A stretch of DNA of 34,879 nucleotides from a virus. Below are positions 16,101-26,000 of the stretch, one piece after another. Numbering within the stretch: the stretch's first letter is position 1; each line of letters starts with the position of its first letter. Both the position numbers and the translations under genes were made by a program. A model generated the notes under the pieces. The model ran no database searches. It was given only the letters and a program-made list of their open reading frames with translations, and had not been told where the DNA came from. Where the stretch lies: positions 1-34,879 of IMG/VR virus record IMGVR_UViG_3300044630_000361; one strand, 5' to 3'.

Positions 16101-16653
16101 TTTAAGTAGGCAATACCAAAGTAAATCTTTAAATCAAATTGCAAGTTTTGGAAATAATACACCCGAAGGAGTTAATCTTTCTCAGGCTGCAGACGCCGGT
16201 GTTGTATTAGATTATATTTCTCCAAGCAAGATTAAAAATATTCCTCCTACCATGCCTTATTCAACTGCACCTGCACCTGGAGTAGACATTGCTTATGTCA
16301 ACGAAGTTGCTGCTAAAGGAGGCGCTACTGCCGTGGCAAACTTATACGGAGTTAGTGATATTAAAAGTATATCAGGTAATCTTTTACCAGCTGGGGTAGT
16401 TGCATCTGCGCTGGCTAATATACCTACATCGCAGGTTAACCCATTTTCTAATATTACTGGGCAGTTTAATGCAGTGGATGTTAATTCTATAAAAGACAAA
16501 GCTGTATCTGGCCAATCTCAACTATCTGGATTAACTGGATCTGTTCCTATCCTAGATAAAAATTTAATAGGATCAGTTAGTGCTAAATTTGGAAGTAGCG
16601 CATCTGCTAGTCCACTAAACAAATTAATAAACGGAACCTTTAACATAGGATAA
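13171..16653 (+). CDS. Very large baseplate hub protein in gp27 position (1160 aa)
   Basis: The N-terminal half (about 35-540) is a folded beta-rich protein with conserved-looking stretches: GRFDMFLENVEVDTIMAF, FEVIEPYSINGFIEALHVAA, YLQASFVLKLEFWGYPDEGE, and later MEYFMVKMEVTNLDI and YEYVVTPYKVHYTRIP-like FEYVVTPYKVHYTRIPTYGQ. The second half (about 700-1160) is Ser/Gly/Ala-rich with hydrophobic Ala/Gly stretches near 830-875 and no clear fold. Position directly before gp5, with SD AGGA 9 nt upstream of the ATG, suggests it is the hub ring partner of gp5 (gp27 role); T4 gp27 has only 391 residues, so most of this protein is extra. I did not recognise detailed gp27 motifs, so the name rests on order and the beta-rich N-terminus. 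Confidence 0.55.
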   Translation: MAANEAERKTDTAKTNPDGEAKADVNAKPQVVQSAEANILNSYRSITYSFTLAGLKKGYLTDPKKYRESELDLVVIKSGGKGNSKMTVSANMGNSGEVSRQARADFAAQDPRRVDLTPEQKNVPLRDYGSELINGFNTESPGRFDMFLENVEVDTIMAFTNAGGTTLPTQIKFEVIEPYSINGFIEALHVAAIAAGYPSYLQASFVLKLEFWGYPDEGEFSEPIKIPKSERFFPLGLTGMEVDITERGTRYRCSAVPFNERAFGEPNVVKKPIQMSGITVKDILLDLVKNVNEQVALSEKDGKTESLGNKHDTYSIKFPSWVDGEGWKDTPDNKIGLSKLVEILKDNALYKMVDPATTEKATAYKAAGTQQPTAAQQAKEPEAVKYTPGKTVVQFAEGMNIHEAISSVIRDSEFARDILKNVKLSIDDFGMMEYFMVKMEVTNLDIINESSKKPFQNFEYVVTPYKVHYTRIPTYGQEQIDDKKLKKLSLREYNYIYTGKNIDIINFKLNFNTLFFEAVPAAMGNNDIPAAKTGAAPNNAVDTKQNPSNSESTENQQLPSPPTKVETSSVQSTGGNAGQPLNDSYGILAKKMHDAIINSKASMIVGEIELLGDPFYIATGGVGNYVSSPDGRGKTKDGEADHIYSEVLITINFRNPIDINPDTGMMYFDPKLIPFSGVYKVNQATSTFKDGTFKQRLQILRLPGQILDQDIAPSDPADRMITTPSVVDRVIPDTTRAENPSRRLDSSTAMEQLNRGLPSPGLPGELSNFTAATGGLGGSTAGMLMQTPGSVLRSGVLSAGSSIIGQPLPIDISSNIRLNSSGLGAINQTGLGSAALIAVAANVLTGNIPVPRALGAVATAIGGIAIASVLNKPNIGSGIGEGATIKLPGVVTDPTALDVKFGSTIDPTRLANGSVNSILGGTKELGVAAVGIISSLGTKISPFVNDIGSKIAAFNGSTADPNAIGARAGLDVSQLSGLSRQYQSKSLNQIASFGNNTPEGVNLSQAADAGVVLDYISPSKIKNIPPTMPYSTAPAPGVDIAYVNEVAAKGGATAVANLYGVSDIKSISGNLLPAGVVASALANIPTSQVNPFSNITGQFNAVDVNSIKDKAVSGQSQLSGLTGSVPILDKNLIGSVSAKFGSSASASPLNKLINGTFNIG

Positions 16654-16656
16654 TAT

Positions 16657-18951
16657 ATGGGATTTGAAACAAGAAAACGTGCCCCACTACCTAATCCGGG
16701 CCCCTTCCTTGCAGAAGTAACAAACCATCTTGATCCAACTTATATGGGCGGACTTGAAGTTGCTTTAATTAAAGGTATGCCTAGCTCTACAAAGATTCAA
16801 GGCGAAACTTATGTAGTTCGTTACCTAAGTCCTTTTGCAGGCAATACTTCTATTAGGCACGAAGGAACTAACAGCAGCGATTTTAATGATGTACAAAAGA
16901 GCTACGGTTTTTGGGCAGTACCTCCAGACGTTGGAACCACAGTTATGGTTATCTTTATTGACGGAGATCCTAATCAAGGTTATTGGATGGGATGTGTAGC
17001 TGATGTATTTCAAAATCATATGGTGCCTGGTATTGCCGCCAGCAAACAAGTTGCGGTCACAAAAGAACAGCGTAGAAAATACGGCACAGATTATTTGCCC
17101 GTTGCAGAATTTCACAAAAGCTCTAAGAAGTTAGAAAACCCTAACGTAGAAAGATTTGCTAAACCAGTACATCCTTTTGCAGATAGATTGGTACAGCAAG
17201 GATTGTTGTTAGACACAGCTCGCGGCGTTACTTCTAGTAGTGCAAGGCGAGAAGTACCTAGCGGAGTGTTTGGTATTAGCACCCCTGGCCCGCTTGATGA
17301 TAGTGCTGGTGCTAAACGAGGTAAGTTGGGTTACGAAGGAAATGCACAAGCACCTGTTAGTAGACTTGGCGGCAGTAGTTTTGTCATGGATGACGGAGAT
17401 GTCAACGGACAGAATGAACTGATTAGACTTAGAACAAGAACAGGTCATCAAATCTTAATGCACAATAGTCAAGACTTAATCTACATTGCTAACAGTAAAG
17501 GCACCGCATGGATTGAAATGACCAGTAATGGTAAGATTGATATCTACGCCGCAGACAGTGTTAGTATTCATACTGAAGCAGATTTTAACTTCCGTGCCGA
17601 TCGAGATGTTAATATAGAAGCAGGCCGCAACATTCAGATGCGAGCAGGTAAAAATATGGAAACTAACATTACAGGATACAATTATCTTGTAGTTGATGGC
17701 GACCAAAAAATTGCCGTTAGAGGAAAGCACGACGAAACAATTGGTAGTTTGGTAAGTATTACAGCAGGACTTGGGTATGACGTTGAATCCGGCGGCGAAA
17801 TTAATTTCTCTGCTGAGGGAGCAGTAAGCCTTGCTGGTGAAGGCAATATCAATCTAGGTACAGCCGGAGTGCTTAATTTAGGTGCTAATGGAAATGTATT
17901 AATTTCTGGATCAAATGTACATTTAAATGGTCCAGCAGCCGGAGCCCCAAACATTGCAACGTCTGCAGAAGTTCCTCCAGATTTGCCACTGTTTAGTCTA
18001 CCGGATAAACAAGTTAGCTACGGATGGAGCGATGGTAAGTTTTATAATACTGGAACTATTAAAACTATCATGCAACGTGTGCCAACACACGAACCTTGGC
18101 CGCAACATGAAAACATTAATCCTACTAAAGTTAGTTCTACTGCTACAGACGTTACTCTTGCAAACGCACCTGGATCTGCACGTGTCGCTGCTGGCGTTCC
18201 CCCTAATCCTGCTGCTGGCAAACAAGAGCCTGCTAATCCACCTGAAGTTGTTCCTGGAACTTGTACTCCTGAATTTTCTAAAGATATTAACGCTAGTTCC
18301 GCCGCCCCAGGTATTGCTGCCCTCAAAGCCGCCTGCGCCAAATATGGAATAACAAGTCCTTATGCAGTAGCTTCTTTGTTAGGTATTGCAGGCGGCGAAT
18401 GTCGTTGGAAGTTAGTTGAAGAAGGATTTAATTACTCTGCAGACAGACTATTACAAGTGTTTCCTAGTGTGTTTAAAGGTGATAAAGCACTTGCCCAACA
18501 ATATGCAGGCAACCCTAATAACAGTTTGCCTGAATTCTTGTACGGATACCAAACTGCTAAAGGTAAAGGTTTAGGTAATACTCAGCCAGGTGACGGCGGC
18601 AACTTTATAGGCCGAGGTTACATTCAGTTAACCGGCCGCGCCAACTATAAACGTTACGGTAATATGGTGAACAAAGATTTACTTAACAACCCTAAATTGT
18701 TAAGCGATCCTGCTATATCAGCTGAAGTTAGTGTCAAATACATGCTTGATAGATGTAAGGTTGCACAAACAGATCCTAACTATTTTGAAGCGGCTTGCAA
18801 GTCTATTGGCTTTAATACGCCAGATATCAAAGCCAAGAAGAAGGGTTATTATGAATGCTTTTTAGGACAGCTACAGGGTAAATTAGTAGGTACAGGCAGT
18901 GGCGGCATCCTCAGTGACAGCAGTGGCAACCCTATAAAAACCGGCTCTTAA
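16657..18951 (+). CDS. 5: Baseplate hub/tail spike gp5 with C-terminal GH19 lytic domain (764 aa)
   Basis: Three parts can be seen. (1) N-terminal OB-fold of gp5/VgrG type, about 15-125: NPGPFLAEVTNHLDPTYMGG, YGFWAVPPDVGTTVMVIFID, GDPNQGYWMG. (2) A repetitive triple beta-helix region, about 285-430, with short alternating units such as NIEAGRNIQMRAGKNME and INFSAEGAVSLAGEGNINLG. (3) A C-terminal glycoside hydrolase family 19 domain, about 545-745, with catalytic-type Glu581 in GGECRWKL, EEGFNYSADRLLQVFPSVF, and the hallmark GRGYIQLTGRANYKRYG from about 651. gp5 forms the membrane-piercing spike, and its enzyme domain cuts peptidoglycan at infection. In T4 gp5 the lysozyme lies between the OB-fold and the beta-helix and belongs to another family. 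SD AGGA precedes the ATG. Confidence 0.9.
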   Translation: MGFETRKRAPLPNPGPFLAEVTNHLDPTYMGGLEVALIKGMPSSTKIQGETYVVRYLSPFAGNTSIRHEGTNSSDFNDVQKSYGFWAVPPDVGTTVMVIFIDGDPNQGYWMGCVADVFQNHMVPGIAASKQVAVTKEQRRKYGTDYLPVAEFHKSSKKLENPNVERFAKPVHPFADRLVQQGLLLDTARGVTSSSARREVPSGVFGISTPGPLDDSAGAKRGKLGYEGNAQAPVSRLGGSSFVMDDGDVNGQNELIRLRTRTGHQILMHNSQDLIYIANSKGTAWIEMTSNGKIDIYAADSVSIHTEADFNFRADRDVNIEAGRNIQMRAGKNMETNITGYNYLVVDGDQKIAVRGKHDETIGSLVSITAGLGYDVESGGEINFSAEGAVSLAGEGNINLGTAGVLNLGANGNVLISGSNVHLNGPAAGAPNIATSAEVPPDLPLFSLPDKQVSYGWSDGKFYNTGTIKTIMQRVPTHEPWPQHENINPTKVSSTATDVTLANAPGSARVAAGVPPNPAAGKQEPANPPEVVPGTCTPEFSKDINASSAAPGIAALKAACAKYGITSPYAVASLLGIAGGECRWKLVEEGFNYSADRLLQVFPSVFKGDKALAQQYAGNPNNSLPEFLYGYQTAKGKGLGNTQPGDGGNFIGRGYIQLTGRANYKRYGNMVNKDLLNNPKLLSDPAISAEVSVKYMLDRCKVAQTDPNYFEAACKSIGFNTPDIKAKKKGYYECFLGQLQGKLVGTGSGGILSDSSGNPIKTGS

Positions 18952-18957
18952 AATAAT

Positions 18958-18965
18958 AATAAATA
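18958..18965 (+). promoter_or_regulatory. Possible late box AATAAATA before gp25
   Basis: AATAAATA lies 5 nt upstream of the gp25 ATG, and no Shine-Dalgarno is visible. With T4 spacing transcription would begin at about the start codon, so a leaderless message is conceivable. In this AT-rich 18-nt gap, chance is also possible. Confidence 0.35.
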
Positions 18966-18969
18966 TACC

Positions 18970-19407
18970 ATGCCCTATAAGAATTTAGAAATTAATGTTA
19001 CGAATTATAATAGTCAACATACTAACAAGCTGACTCACTATTATAAGGGTTTTAGCACAACTAATCCCGACAACAGAGGATCTAAACTCTACGACTTTGA
19101 TTTGATTAAACAAAATATTCTTAATCATTTCAACACAAGAAAAGGACAACGAGTAATGAATCCCACCTTTGGTACTATTATTTGGGATATACTTATGGAA
19201 CCGTTGACACCGCAGATCAGGAATGTATTAACTAAAGATATTGAGACTATATGTAACACTGATCCTAGAGTATATCCTACACAAATACAAGTTAACGAAT
19301 ACGAGCAAGGATATCTAATAGATATTGTTCTTGTGATGAAAAATACCGACCAATCGTCAGCATTAAAATTAGTGTTTGATCAGAAAGTTGGTCTAGTACT
19401 ACAATAA
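18970..19407 (+). CDS. 25: Baseplate wedge subunit gp25
   Basis: A 145-residue protein of the gp25/GPW family. The core reads LIKQNILNHFNTRKGQRVMN (46-64), PTFGTIIWDILMEPLTPQI (65-83), and then DPRVYPTQIQVNEYEQGYLI. The R-x-x-NP-x-FG-x-x-I-x-x-L-x-EP pattern is the family hallmark, and the length fits. In T4, gp25 sits in the inner baseplate, clamps gp6 to gp53 and starts sheath polymerisation. It starts 18 nt after the gp5 stop and lacks a Shine-Dalgarno. The order gp5, gp25, gp6 groups inner-baseplate genes together. Confidence 0.9.
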   Translation: MPYKNLEINVTNYNSQHTNKLTHYYKGFSTTNPDNRGSKLYDFDLIKQNILNHFNTRKGQRVMNPTFGTIIWDILMEPLTPQIRNVLTKDIETICNTDPRVYPTQIQVNEYEQGYLIDIVLVMKNTDQSSALKLVFDQKVGLVLQ

Positions 19408-19427
19408 TATGCGCGGTTAATTTTTAC

Positions 19428-19435
19428 AATAAATA
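19428..19435 (+). promoter_or_regulatory. Late box AATAAATA before gp6
   Basis: AATAAATA in the 46-nt gap between gp25 and gp6. The expected start near 19441 leaves a 13-nt leader with the purine-rich AGAAAAG before the gp6 ATG at 19454. This spacing is better than that of the box before gp25. Confidence 0.5.
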
Positions 19436-19453
19436 TGGTATCTAGAAAAGAAT

Positions 19454-22400
19454 ATGATTCCTTCAACTAACTCTCAACTACTGGTCGGCGAAGATTGGAA
19501 AAAAGTTTACCAATCTTTCCGAAATGCTGACTTTAAAAGCTACGACTTTGAAACACTAAGACGTACAATGATTTCCTATCTTCAGGAAAATTATCCAGAA
19601 GATTTTAACGATTTTATTGACAGTAGTGAGTATATTGCTCTAATTGACCTTATTGCGTATCTAGGTCAAAATCTAAGTTTCCGTGTTGATTTAAATGCTC
19701 GAGAAAACTTTTTAGAAACTGCTCAACGTCGTGACAGTATTCTACGTTTGGCACAATTAATTAGCTATCGTCCTAAGCGCAACACACCTGCAAACGGCTT
19801 TTTAAAAGTTACAGCTATTTCTACAACTGACAGCGTCATTGATTCTAACGGAAACAATTTAGCCAATACTACCATCGGATGGAATGATGCTACTAATTCT
19901 AATTGGTACCAACAATTCATTAACATTATGAATTCTGCAATGAGTTCTGATTTTGGAAATCCGGCTGACAGAGAAACATTAGACGGTATTTTAACAGAGC
20001 AATATTATTTTAACGGCGCAACAACTGATGTTCCATTGTTTAGCTATAATAAAAACATTGACGGAGTATCAATGGGATTTGAAGTAGCACCATGTACGTT
20101 TATTGGTAAAACATTTGTATATGAAGCTGCACCCGAACCTGCTAACAAATTTAGTTTTGTTTATAAAAATGATAATCAAGGATCGGGTAGCGCAGATACC
20201 GGATTCTTTACTATGTTTAAACAGGGATCATTGAGTATGGTTCAGTTTACACTTGATAATCCGGTACCTAACGAAATTGTAGGAATCAATACTCCTGATA
20301 TTAACGATACAGATGTGTGGTTATGGCAGCTAGATAAAGATGGTAATTTTGCTACATTGTGGACAGATGTTCCTACAATTAACAACAGTAACAACGTTAT
20401 CTACAATAGTCTTAATAAAGATTTACGAACCATTTATGCAATTGCTCCTAGAGAAAATGATCAGATTGATTTAAATTTTGCTGATGGTGTGTTCGGCGAT
20501 TTGCCCAAGGGGCAATTCAGATTATTCTATAGACAGAGTAATGGAAAGTCTTATGTTATTAAACCTGAGCAAATGAGTGGTATTGTTATCCAAGTACCAT
20601 ACGTTAACGGGTCAAATCAAACTCACACGTTACAATTAACACTAAGTCTACAGTATACAGTTAGTAATAGTTCTGGACCGGAAACAAACGCCAGCATTCA
20701 AACTAAGGCTCCTCAAAATTATTACCTACAGAATAGAATGATTACCGGAGAAGATTATAATATTGCTCCGCTGACTGCAGGTTCTGATATATTAAAAATT
20801 AAGAGTGTCAACCGAGTAAGTAGCGGCCTAAGCAAATATTATGACATTTCAGATGTTACCGGCGGTTATAGTAAAACAAATATTTTTGCTGCCGATGGAA
20901 TTTTGTATCAAGAAGAAACTGAAGAATATTTTGAGTTTGAATTTACTAGCAGAAATCAAGTGCTATCTGTTATTAAGAATACACTAGCCCCTGTTGTATT
21001 ATCTAATGGCATTCGTTCTTTTTATATTGAAAAATATACAAATTTAGATTTAACTTCATTGGCGTTAACATGGAATGAAGTTAATAAAACACCTGGACAG
21101 AGTCGAGGCTATTTCTCAAATATTTCAGGAGTTATGGCAGTAGGTGAATACTCAGAACAAAATTTAAGATATGTTTCCCCGGGCGCACTAGTTAAATTTA
21201 ATCCAACAACTGGCAAGTACTTTGACAGCAATAATAATCTAGTAACTGTTCCTACCTCAGGTATTATTCCGGCAGGCGGCAAAGACTACCTGTGGTCTAT
21301 GGTATACCAAGTTATCGGTGATGGTGGCAACAGTGGAGTTGGTACATTAGATGACGGAACTGGTCCTGTAATATTTGCAAGTCGTGTTCCTCATGGAGCT
21401 GTACCAGTTGAGGTAGTACCTAAGTATATTCATACTTTAAATTATTCAATTGAAAATGAAATTGCAAATCTTTGTATGAGCCAAAGAAATTTTGGTTTAA
21501 CAATATCGAGCGATGCCAGAACTTGGGATATAATTTTAAATTCTAATTTAAATTTAACTAATTCTTTTAGTTTAGATAACCAAGGTAACGTTAGCGATGC
21601 TGGATTAGATTCTAGCTGGATCATAGCTTTTGTTTGGACTGGAAAGAATTACAAAGTTCGTTATAGGAATTTGTTTTTTATATTTGAAAGTCAAGCTGAA
21701 ACATCATTCTATATAGATACTGATTCTATTAACTATGATTTTACAAACAATTCTGTTATTAAAGATAGAGTTGATGTCTTATCAGTTAACCCAGAACCTA
21801 AGTCAACTCGTCAGTGGTATAGCGGAACAACTAATCCGTCTTCTGTATTAGGAGAGAATGGGGATTATTACATTAACATTGCTACTAATAATGCATTTAG
21901 AAAAGTATCAGGTGTTTGGTTATTAGGAAATAGTTTCTCAGGAAAACTAACTTCAGATTATTCTTGGCAAATTGATGGTCCAGTAGTTGAACCTGACGGA
22001 TATGTGGAACCTAAAAAGGTTAAAGTAAGTTTTTATGATTATAATAATACTGGACAGCTTGCAGATCCGGACTCTTTTAAATCTATAGTCAACCCAGAAT
22101 ACGTTGATTCTACAACAGGATTCAAACAGAATTTTGTTTATTTTAAGAAATTAAGTGATGGGTTGCGATATACTCTTACTACAGGAATAATTCCTTTTAA
22201 CACTGAAGACGATTTCTTCATTTATAAATCTACAAATTTAGTAGCAGACAACGATTTATTTTATTTTTACAGCTCAGATTTAAATGTTGTTAAGTACTGG
22301 TCTGAATTAACTCAAAAATTAATATATACTGATCAATATTTTGCTCGAGCAGGCAGATCGGATTTAAATTTCCACTATATACATAACAGTGGATCTGATA

Positions 22401-22999
22401 GACGTATTGACCCTAGTAAATCAAATATTATAGACATCTATGTATTGACTACTGGATATGATAATGAAATAAGAAGTTGGCTTGCTGGTAATTCTGCTAG
22501 ACAACCATTACCACCGACTAGCAGTAGTTTAGAACAAAATTACTCTAGCAGTCTGGAACCAATTAAGGCAATCAGCGATGAAATTATTTTTCATTCTGTA
22601 AAATATAAAGTATTATTTGGAAGTAATGCTACTACTAGCTTACAAGCTAAATTTAAAGCAGTAAGAAATTCTGAAAAACCAACTACAGATAATGATTTAA
22701 AAACTAGAATACTAGTAGCAATTAATGAATTCTTTGCTTTAGAAAATTGGAATTTTGGACAATCGTTTTATTTTAGTGAATTGTCGGCTTATGTAATGAA
22801 CCAACTAACCCCTGACATAACTAATTTTGTAGTCACTCCTAAAAGCGTTGGTAGTTTTGGTAGCTTGTACGAAGTTGCCTGTCTCTCAAATGAAATTTTT
22901 ATCAATGGGGCAAATATTTCAGACATAGAAATAATTGATGCCATTACAGCATCGCAGATAAAATCAATATCAGCAATTGTAACAACCAGTGGAACCTAA
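19454..22999 (+). CDS. 6: Baseplate wedge subunit gp6 (enlarged, 1181 aa)
   Basis: The N-terminal part carries the gp6/J-like signature: FKSYDFETLRRTMISYLQEN, YPEDFNDFIDSSEYIALIDL, IAYLGQNLSFRVDLNARENF, then RRDSILRLAQLISYRPKRNT (to about residue 116). The C-terminal part returns to the conserved end: FYFSELSAYVMNQLTPDITN, FVVTPKSVGSFGSLYEVACL, SNEIFINGANISDIEIIDAI. T4 gp6 has 660 residues, so this form is nearly twice as long; the extra material is mostly beta-rich sequence in the middle (about 450-1000). gp6 forms the iris ring that holds the wedges together and opens when the tail contracts. It follows gp25, carries its own possible late box, and ends 1 nt before the next ORF. Confidence 0.9.
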   Translation: MIPSTNSQLLVGEDWKKVYQSFRNADFKSYDFETLRRTMISYLQENYPEDFNDFIDSSEYIALIDLIAYLGQNLSFRVDLNARENFLETAQRRDSILRLAQLISYRPKRNTPANGFLKVTAISTTDSVIDSNGNNLANTTIGWNDATNSNWYQQFINIMNSAMSSDFGNPADRETLDGILTEQYYFNGATTDVPLFSYNKNIDGVSMGFEVAPCTFIGKTFVYEAAPEPANKFSFVYKNDNQGSGSADTGFFTMFKQGSLSMVQFTLDNPVPNEIVGINTPDINDTDVWLWQLDKDGNFATLWTDVPTINNSNNVIYNSLNKDLRTIYAIAPRENDQIDLNFADGVFGDLPKGQFRLFYRQSNGKSYVIKPEQMSGIVIQVPYVNGSNQTHTLQLTLSLQYTVSNSSGPETNASIQTKAPQNYYLQNRMITGEDYNIAPLTAGSDILKIKSVNRVSSGLSKYYDISDVTGGYSKTNIFAADGILYQEETEEYFEFEFTSRNQVLSVIKNTLAPVVLSNGIRSFYIEKYTNLDLTSLALTWNEVNKTPGQSRGYFSNISGVMAVGEYSEQNLRYVSPGALVKFNPTTGKYFDSNNNLVTVPTSGIIPAGGKDYLWSMVYQVIGDGGNSGVGTLDDGTGPVIFASRVPHGAVPVEVVPKYIHTLNYSIENEIANLCMSQRNFGLTISSDARTWDIILNSNLNLTNSFSLDNQGNVSDAGLDSSWIIAFVWTGKNYKVRYRNLFFIFESQAETSFYIDTDSINYDFTNNSVIKDRVDVLSVNPEPKSTRQWYSGTTNPSSVLGENGDYYINIATNNAFRKVSGVWLLGNSFSGKLTSDYSWQIDGPVVEPDGYVEPKKVKVSFYDYNNTGQLADPDSFKSIVNPEYVDSTTGFKQNFVYFKKLSDGLRYTLTTGIIPFNTEDDFFIYKSTNLVADNDLFYFYSSDLNVVKYWSELTQKLIYTDQYFARAGRSDLNFHYIHNSGSDRRIDPSKSNIIDIYVLTTGYDNEIRSWLAGNSARQPLPPTSSSLEQNYSSSLEPIKAISDEIIFHSVKYKVLFGSNATTSLQAKFKAVRNSEKPTTDNDLKTRILVAINEFFALENWNFGQSFYFSELSAYVMNQLTPDITNFVVTPKSVGSFGSLYEVACLSNEIFINGANISDIEIIDAITASQIKSISAIVTTSGT

Positions 23000-23000
23000 C

Positions 23001-26000
23001 ATGGCGGATATTAAGAAATCAGTTAACCTACTACCAGAATATCTACGAACTGATAAAAATTCTAAATTTTTATCTAGTACAATTGATCAATTTATTCAAA
23101 CTCCTCAAGTTGAAAGACTTGACGGTTTTGTTGGATCGAAGATAACGCCTAACTATAATCCTACTACAGATTTTTATCTTGATGAGTTATCTTCCTTAAG
23201 AAATAATTATAGTTTAGAGCCAGCATTAGTTTTTAAAGATGCAAATGATAACATCACTGATGTTGTTTCCTATGACGATTTAATTAACGAAATTAGAATA
23301 CAAGGCGGAAAGAATTCTAATCTTGATTCAATTTTTAATTCAAAATTCTATTCATACGATCCATTAATTGATTGGGACAAGTTAATAAATTTTACAAACT
23401 ATTATTGGTTGCCAACAGGTCCTGATGTTATTGCATTAGATGTATCTGAAACAGTTAACGACATTGTGGGCAATTCTTCCTATACAATGTCTAATGGATA
23501 TGCGTTAAGCAATGGAATGAAGATTGAAATTGCAAGTGTTGTATACATAGTTGAAGGAGTAGGGTCTTCAATTAATTTAATTAACTACGCATTACTAGAT
23601 TCTTATGACAGGACTGCTACAGTATTTGATGAAAAATTTGACAATGTAGAGTTTGACGAATTTCCATTTGATGGTGATAAAAAGTTACCATTGACTCCTG
23701 ATTATACTACAATTAGCAGAGCCAGCGCTGACTTGAATCCATGGACACGTTACAACAGGTGGTTCCATAAAGAAATCATTAGAGCTACATCTGAGATTAA
23801 CAATGTTCCGGTGATCTATCCGTTAGAAGCAAGAGCTAAACGTCCTATTATCGAATTTAAGCCTAATCTACAATTATATAATTTTGGAAAAGCTGGAATT
23901 AAAAACATTGATTTAATTGATGATACTACAACTGATGCATTTGCTACAGTTGATGGTACCTACGGATACTATATTGACGGTGTGCTATTACAGCAAGGAC
24001 ATAGAGTAGTCTTTAACGTAGATACTGACATAGATGTTAGGGGCAAAGTATTTTCTGTTAATTTTGATCTAACAGGAGAAGTTCCTGTACTACGTCTTAT
24101 TGGTGCTGATGATCTAATTCCAAATGATAGAGATTCCGTTAGTGTAAATTTAGGCACAGAGTATTACGGTACAAGTTGGTATTTTAATGTTGCTACTAGC
24201 AAATGGTTATATGCTCAACAACATACCAAGGTAAATCAACCACCGCTGTTTGATCTCTTCACTAACAACGGTACTAGCTATACAGATATTTCTGAAGCAA
24301 ACAGTTTTACAGGAAATCAAATTTTTGGATACGAACTAGGTTCTGGCGCAAACGATCAAATTTTAGGATTCCCATTAAAATATCAAAACAATATTGGCGC
24401 CGGTAGCTACCTATTTAAAAATTATTTTATGTCAGAGTCAATTACTTTGATTGATAATAATTTAAGTAAGACTATCTCAACTTCTATTACCTATTTAAAA
24501 CTAGATGACAATTTAGTTAATGTTTGGGCCGAATCTGTAAATTATAAAATACCAGTATTAGAAATACAAACAATTACTACTGATACAAATACAATTACCG
24601 TAACCTGTTTAGATTCTCCGGTAGATACTAATCTAGTAGCGTCAGTTTATGTAAACAATGTAAAAATTACATCAACAGCATCTATTACTTCTAGTAAAGT
24701 TGAATTGATCACCAGTAATACGTTATTAGAAAACGATGTAGTATTGTTGAAGATAGAAACAGACCAAGTTCCTAATGCTAATGGTTATTATGAAACTCCA
24801 ATAGGATTAACAAATAATCCATTAAATGGTTCACCAATAAGTCTAACACTAAGTGAGTTAGGAGACCATTTATCCACAATGGTTAATAAAACTTCTGCAT
24901 ATGATGGAACTAACTTAAGAGATTTATCAGACTATACAAAATACGGATCAAGATTAGTTATTAACGCTAACCCAATTTCTTTCTCACAAATATTCTTTGG
25001 TAAGAAAGAACACAATGTAGTCGATGCAATACGAGCAGCTGGGAATCAATACGATCAATTTAAAATGAATTTTTTAAGGTCATTGGTACAAGTTGATAGT
25101 CAAACATCTCCCGCCGATGCAGTAGATTCAATTATAAAAACTCTTAATACTGCTAAAGATCTTAAATCTCCATATCAGCGATCTGATATGATTGGATACG
25201 GGCAGAATAAAGTAGTAAGAACATTTACTGTTACTGATACTTTTAATGTTGAGTATCCTATAGGGTTTGAATTTGATTTAACAAGATTAAGTTTTCAATC
25301 AGTTATCATTTATGTAAATGATGAACAATTGATTCGAGATCGACAATATACATTTAATTATATTGATGGATCTGTAACTTTACTATTGCCATTAGTAATA
25401 GGTGATGTTATAGCAATTCATTGTTATTCTAATACGTTGGGCTGTTATATTCCTCCTACTCCTAGTAAATTAGGACTATGGCCTGCGTACGAACCTATAT
25501 TGTTTACTAAACAAACACCTGCAAACGGCCTTGTAGAATCAATAAGATGCCACGATGGTAGTATAATAGTTGCCTACGGCGATTACAGAGATGCTATTAT
25601 TCTAGAATTTGAAACTCGAATTTTTAACAATATTAAAGTTTCATATGATAAAAATTTATTCGATATGTTGGCATTTTGCCCAGCAGCTTTTAGAGAAAGG
25701 CAATATACAGTAGCTGACGTAAACGGTATTCTTATAAATGATTTTTCACGATGGGCGGGTAAGTACGGAGTTGATGTATCAACAAATAGTACGTTTAACG
25801 AAGGAAGCGCCTTCACTTGGAATTATGTAGGTACTGTGGATAATCTTCTAGATTTAGAAGTTTCTGGATCATGGAAGGCATTGTTTTCTTATTTCTATGA
25901 TACTATTCGCCCTAATATTGCTCCTTGGGAAATGCTTGGATTTATAAATCCTCCCGATTGGTGGGCATCTGAGTATGGAGTCGCACCTTATACCTCTTCT

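Noticed and set aside
22215-22225. TATAAAT-like late boxes within gp6 and the giant gene
   Set aside because: They lie inside coding sequence without a following start; expected by chance in AT-rich DNA.
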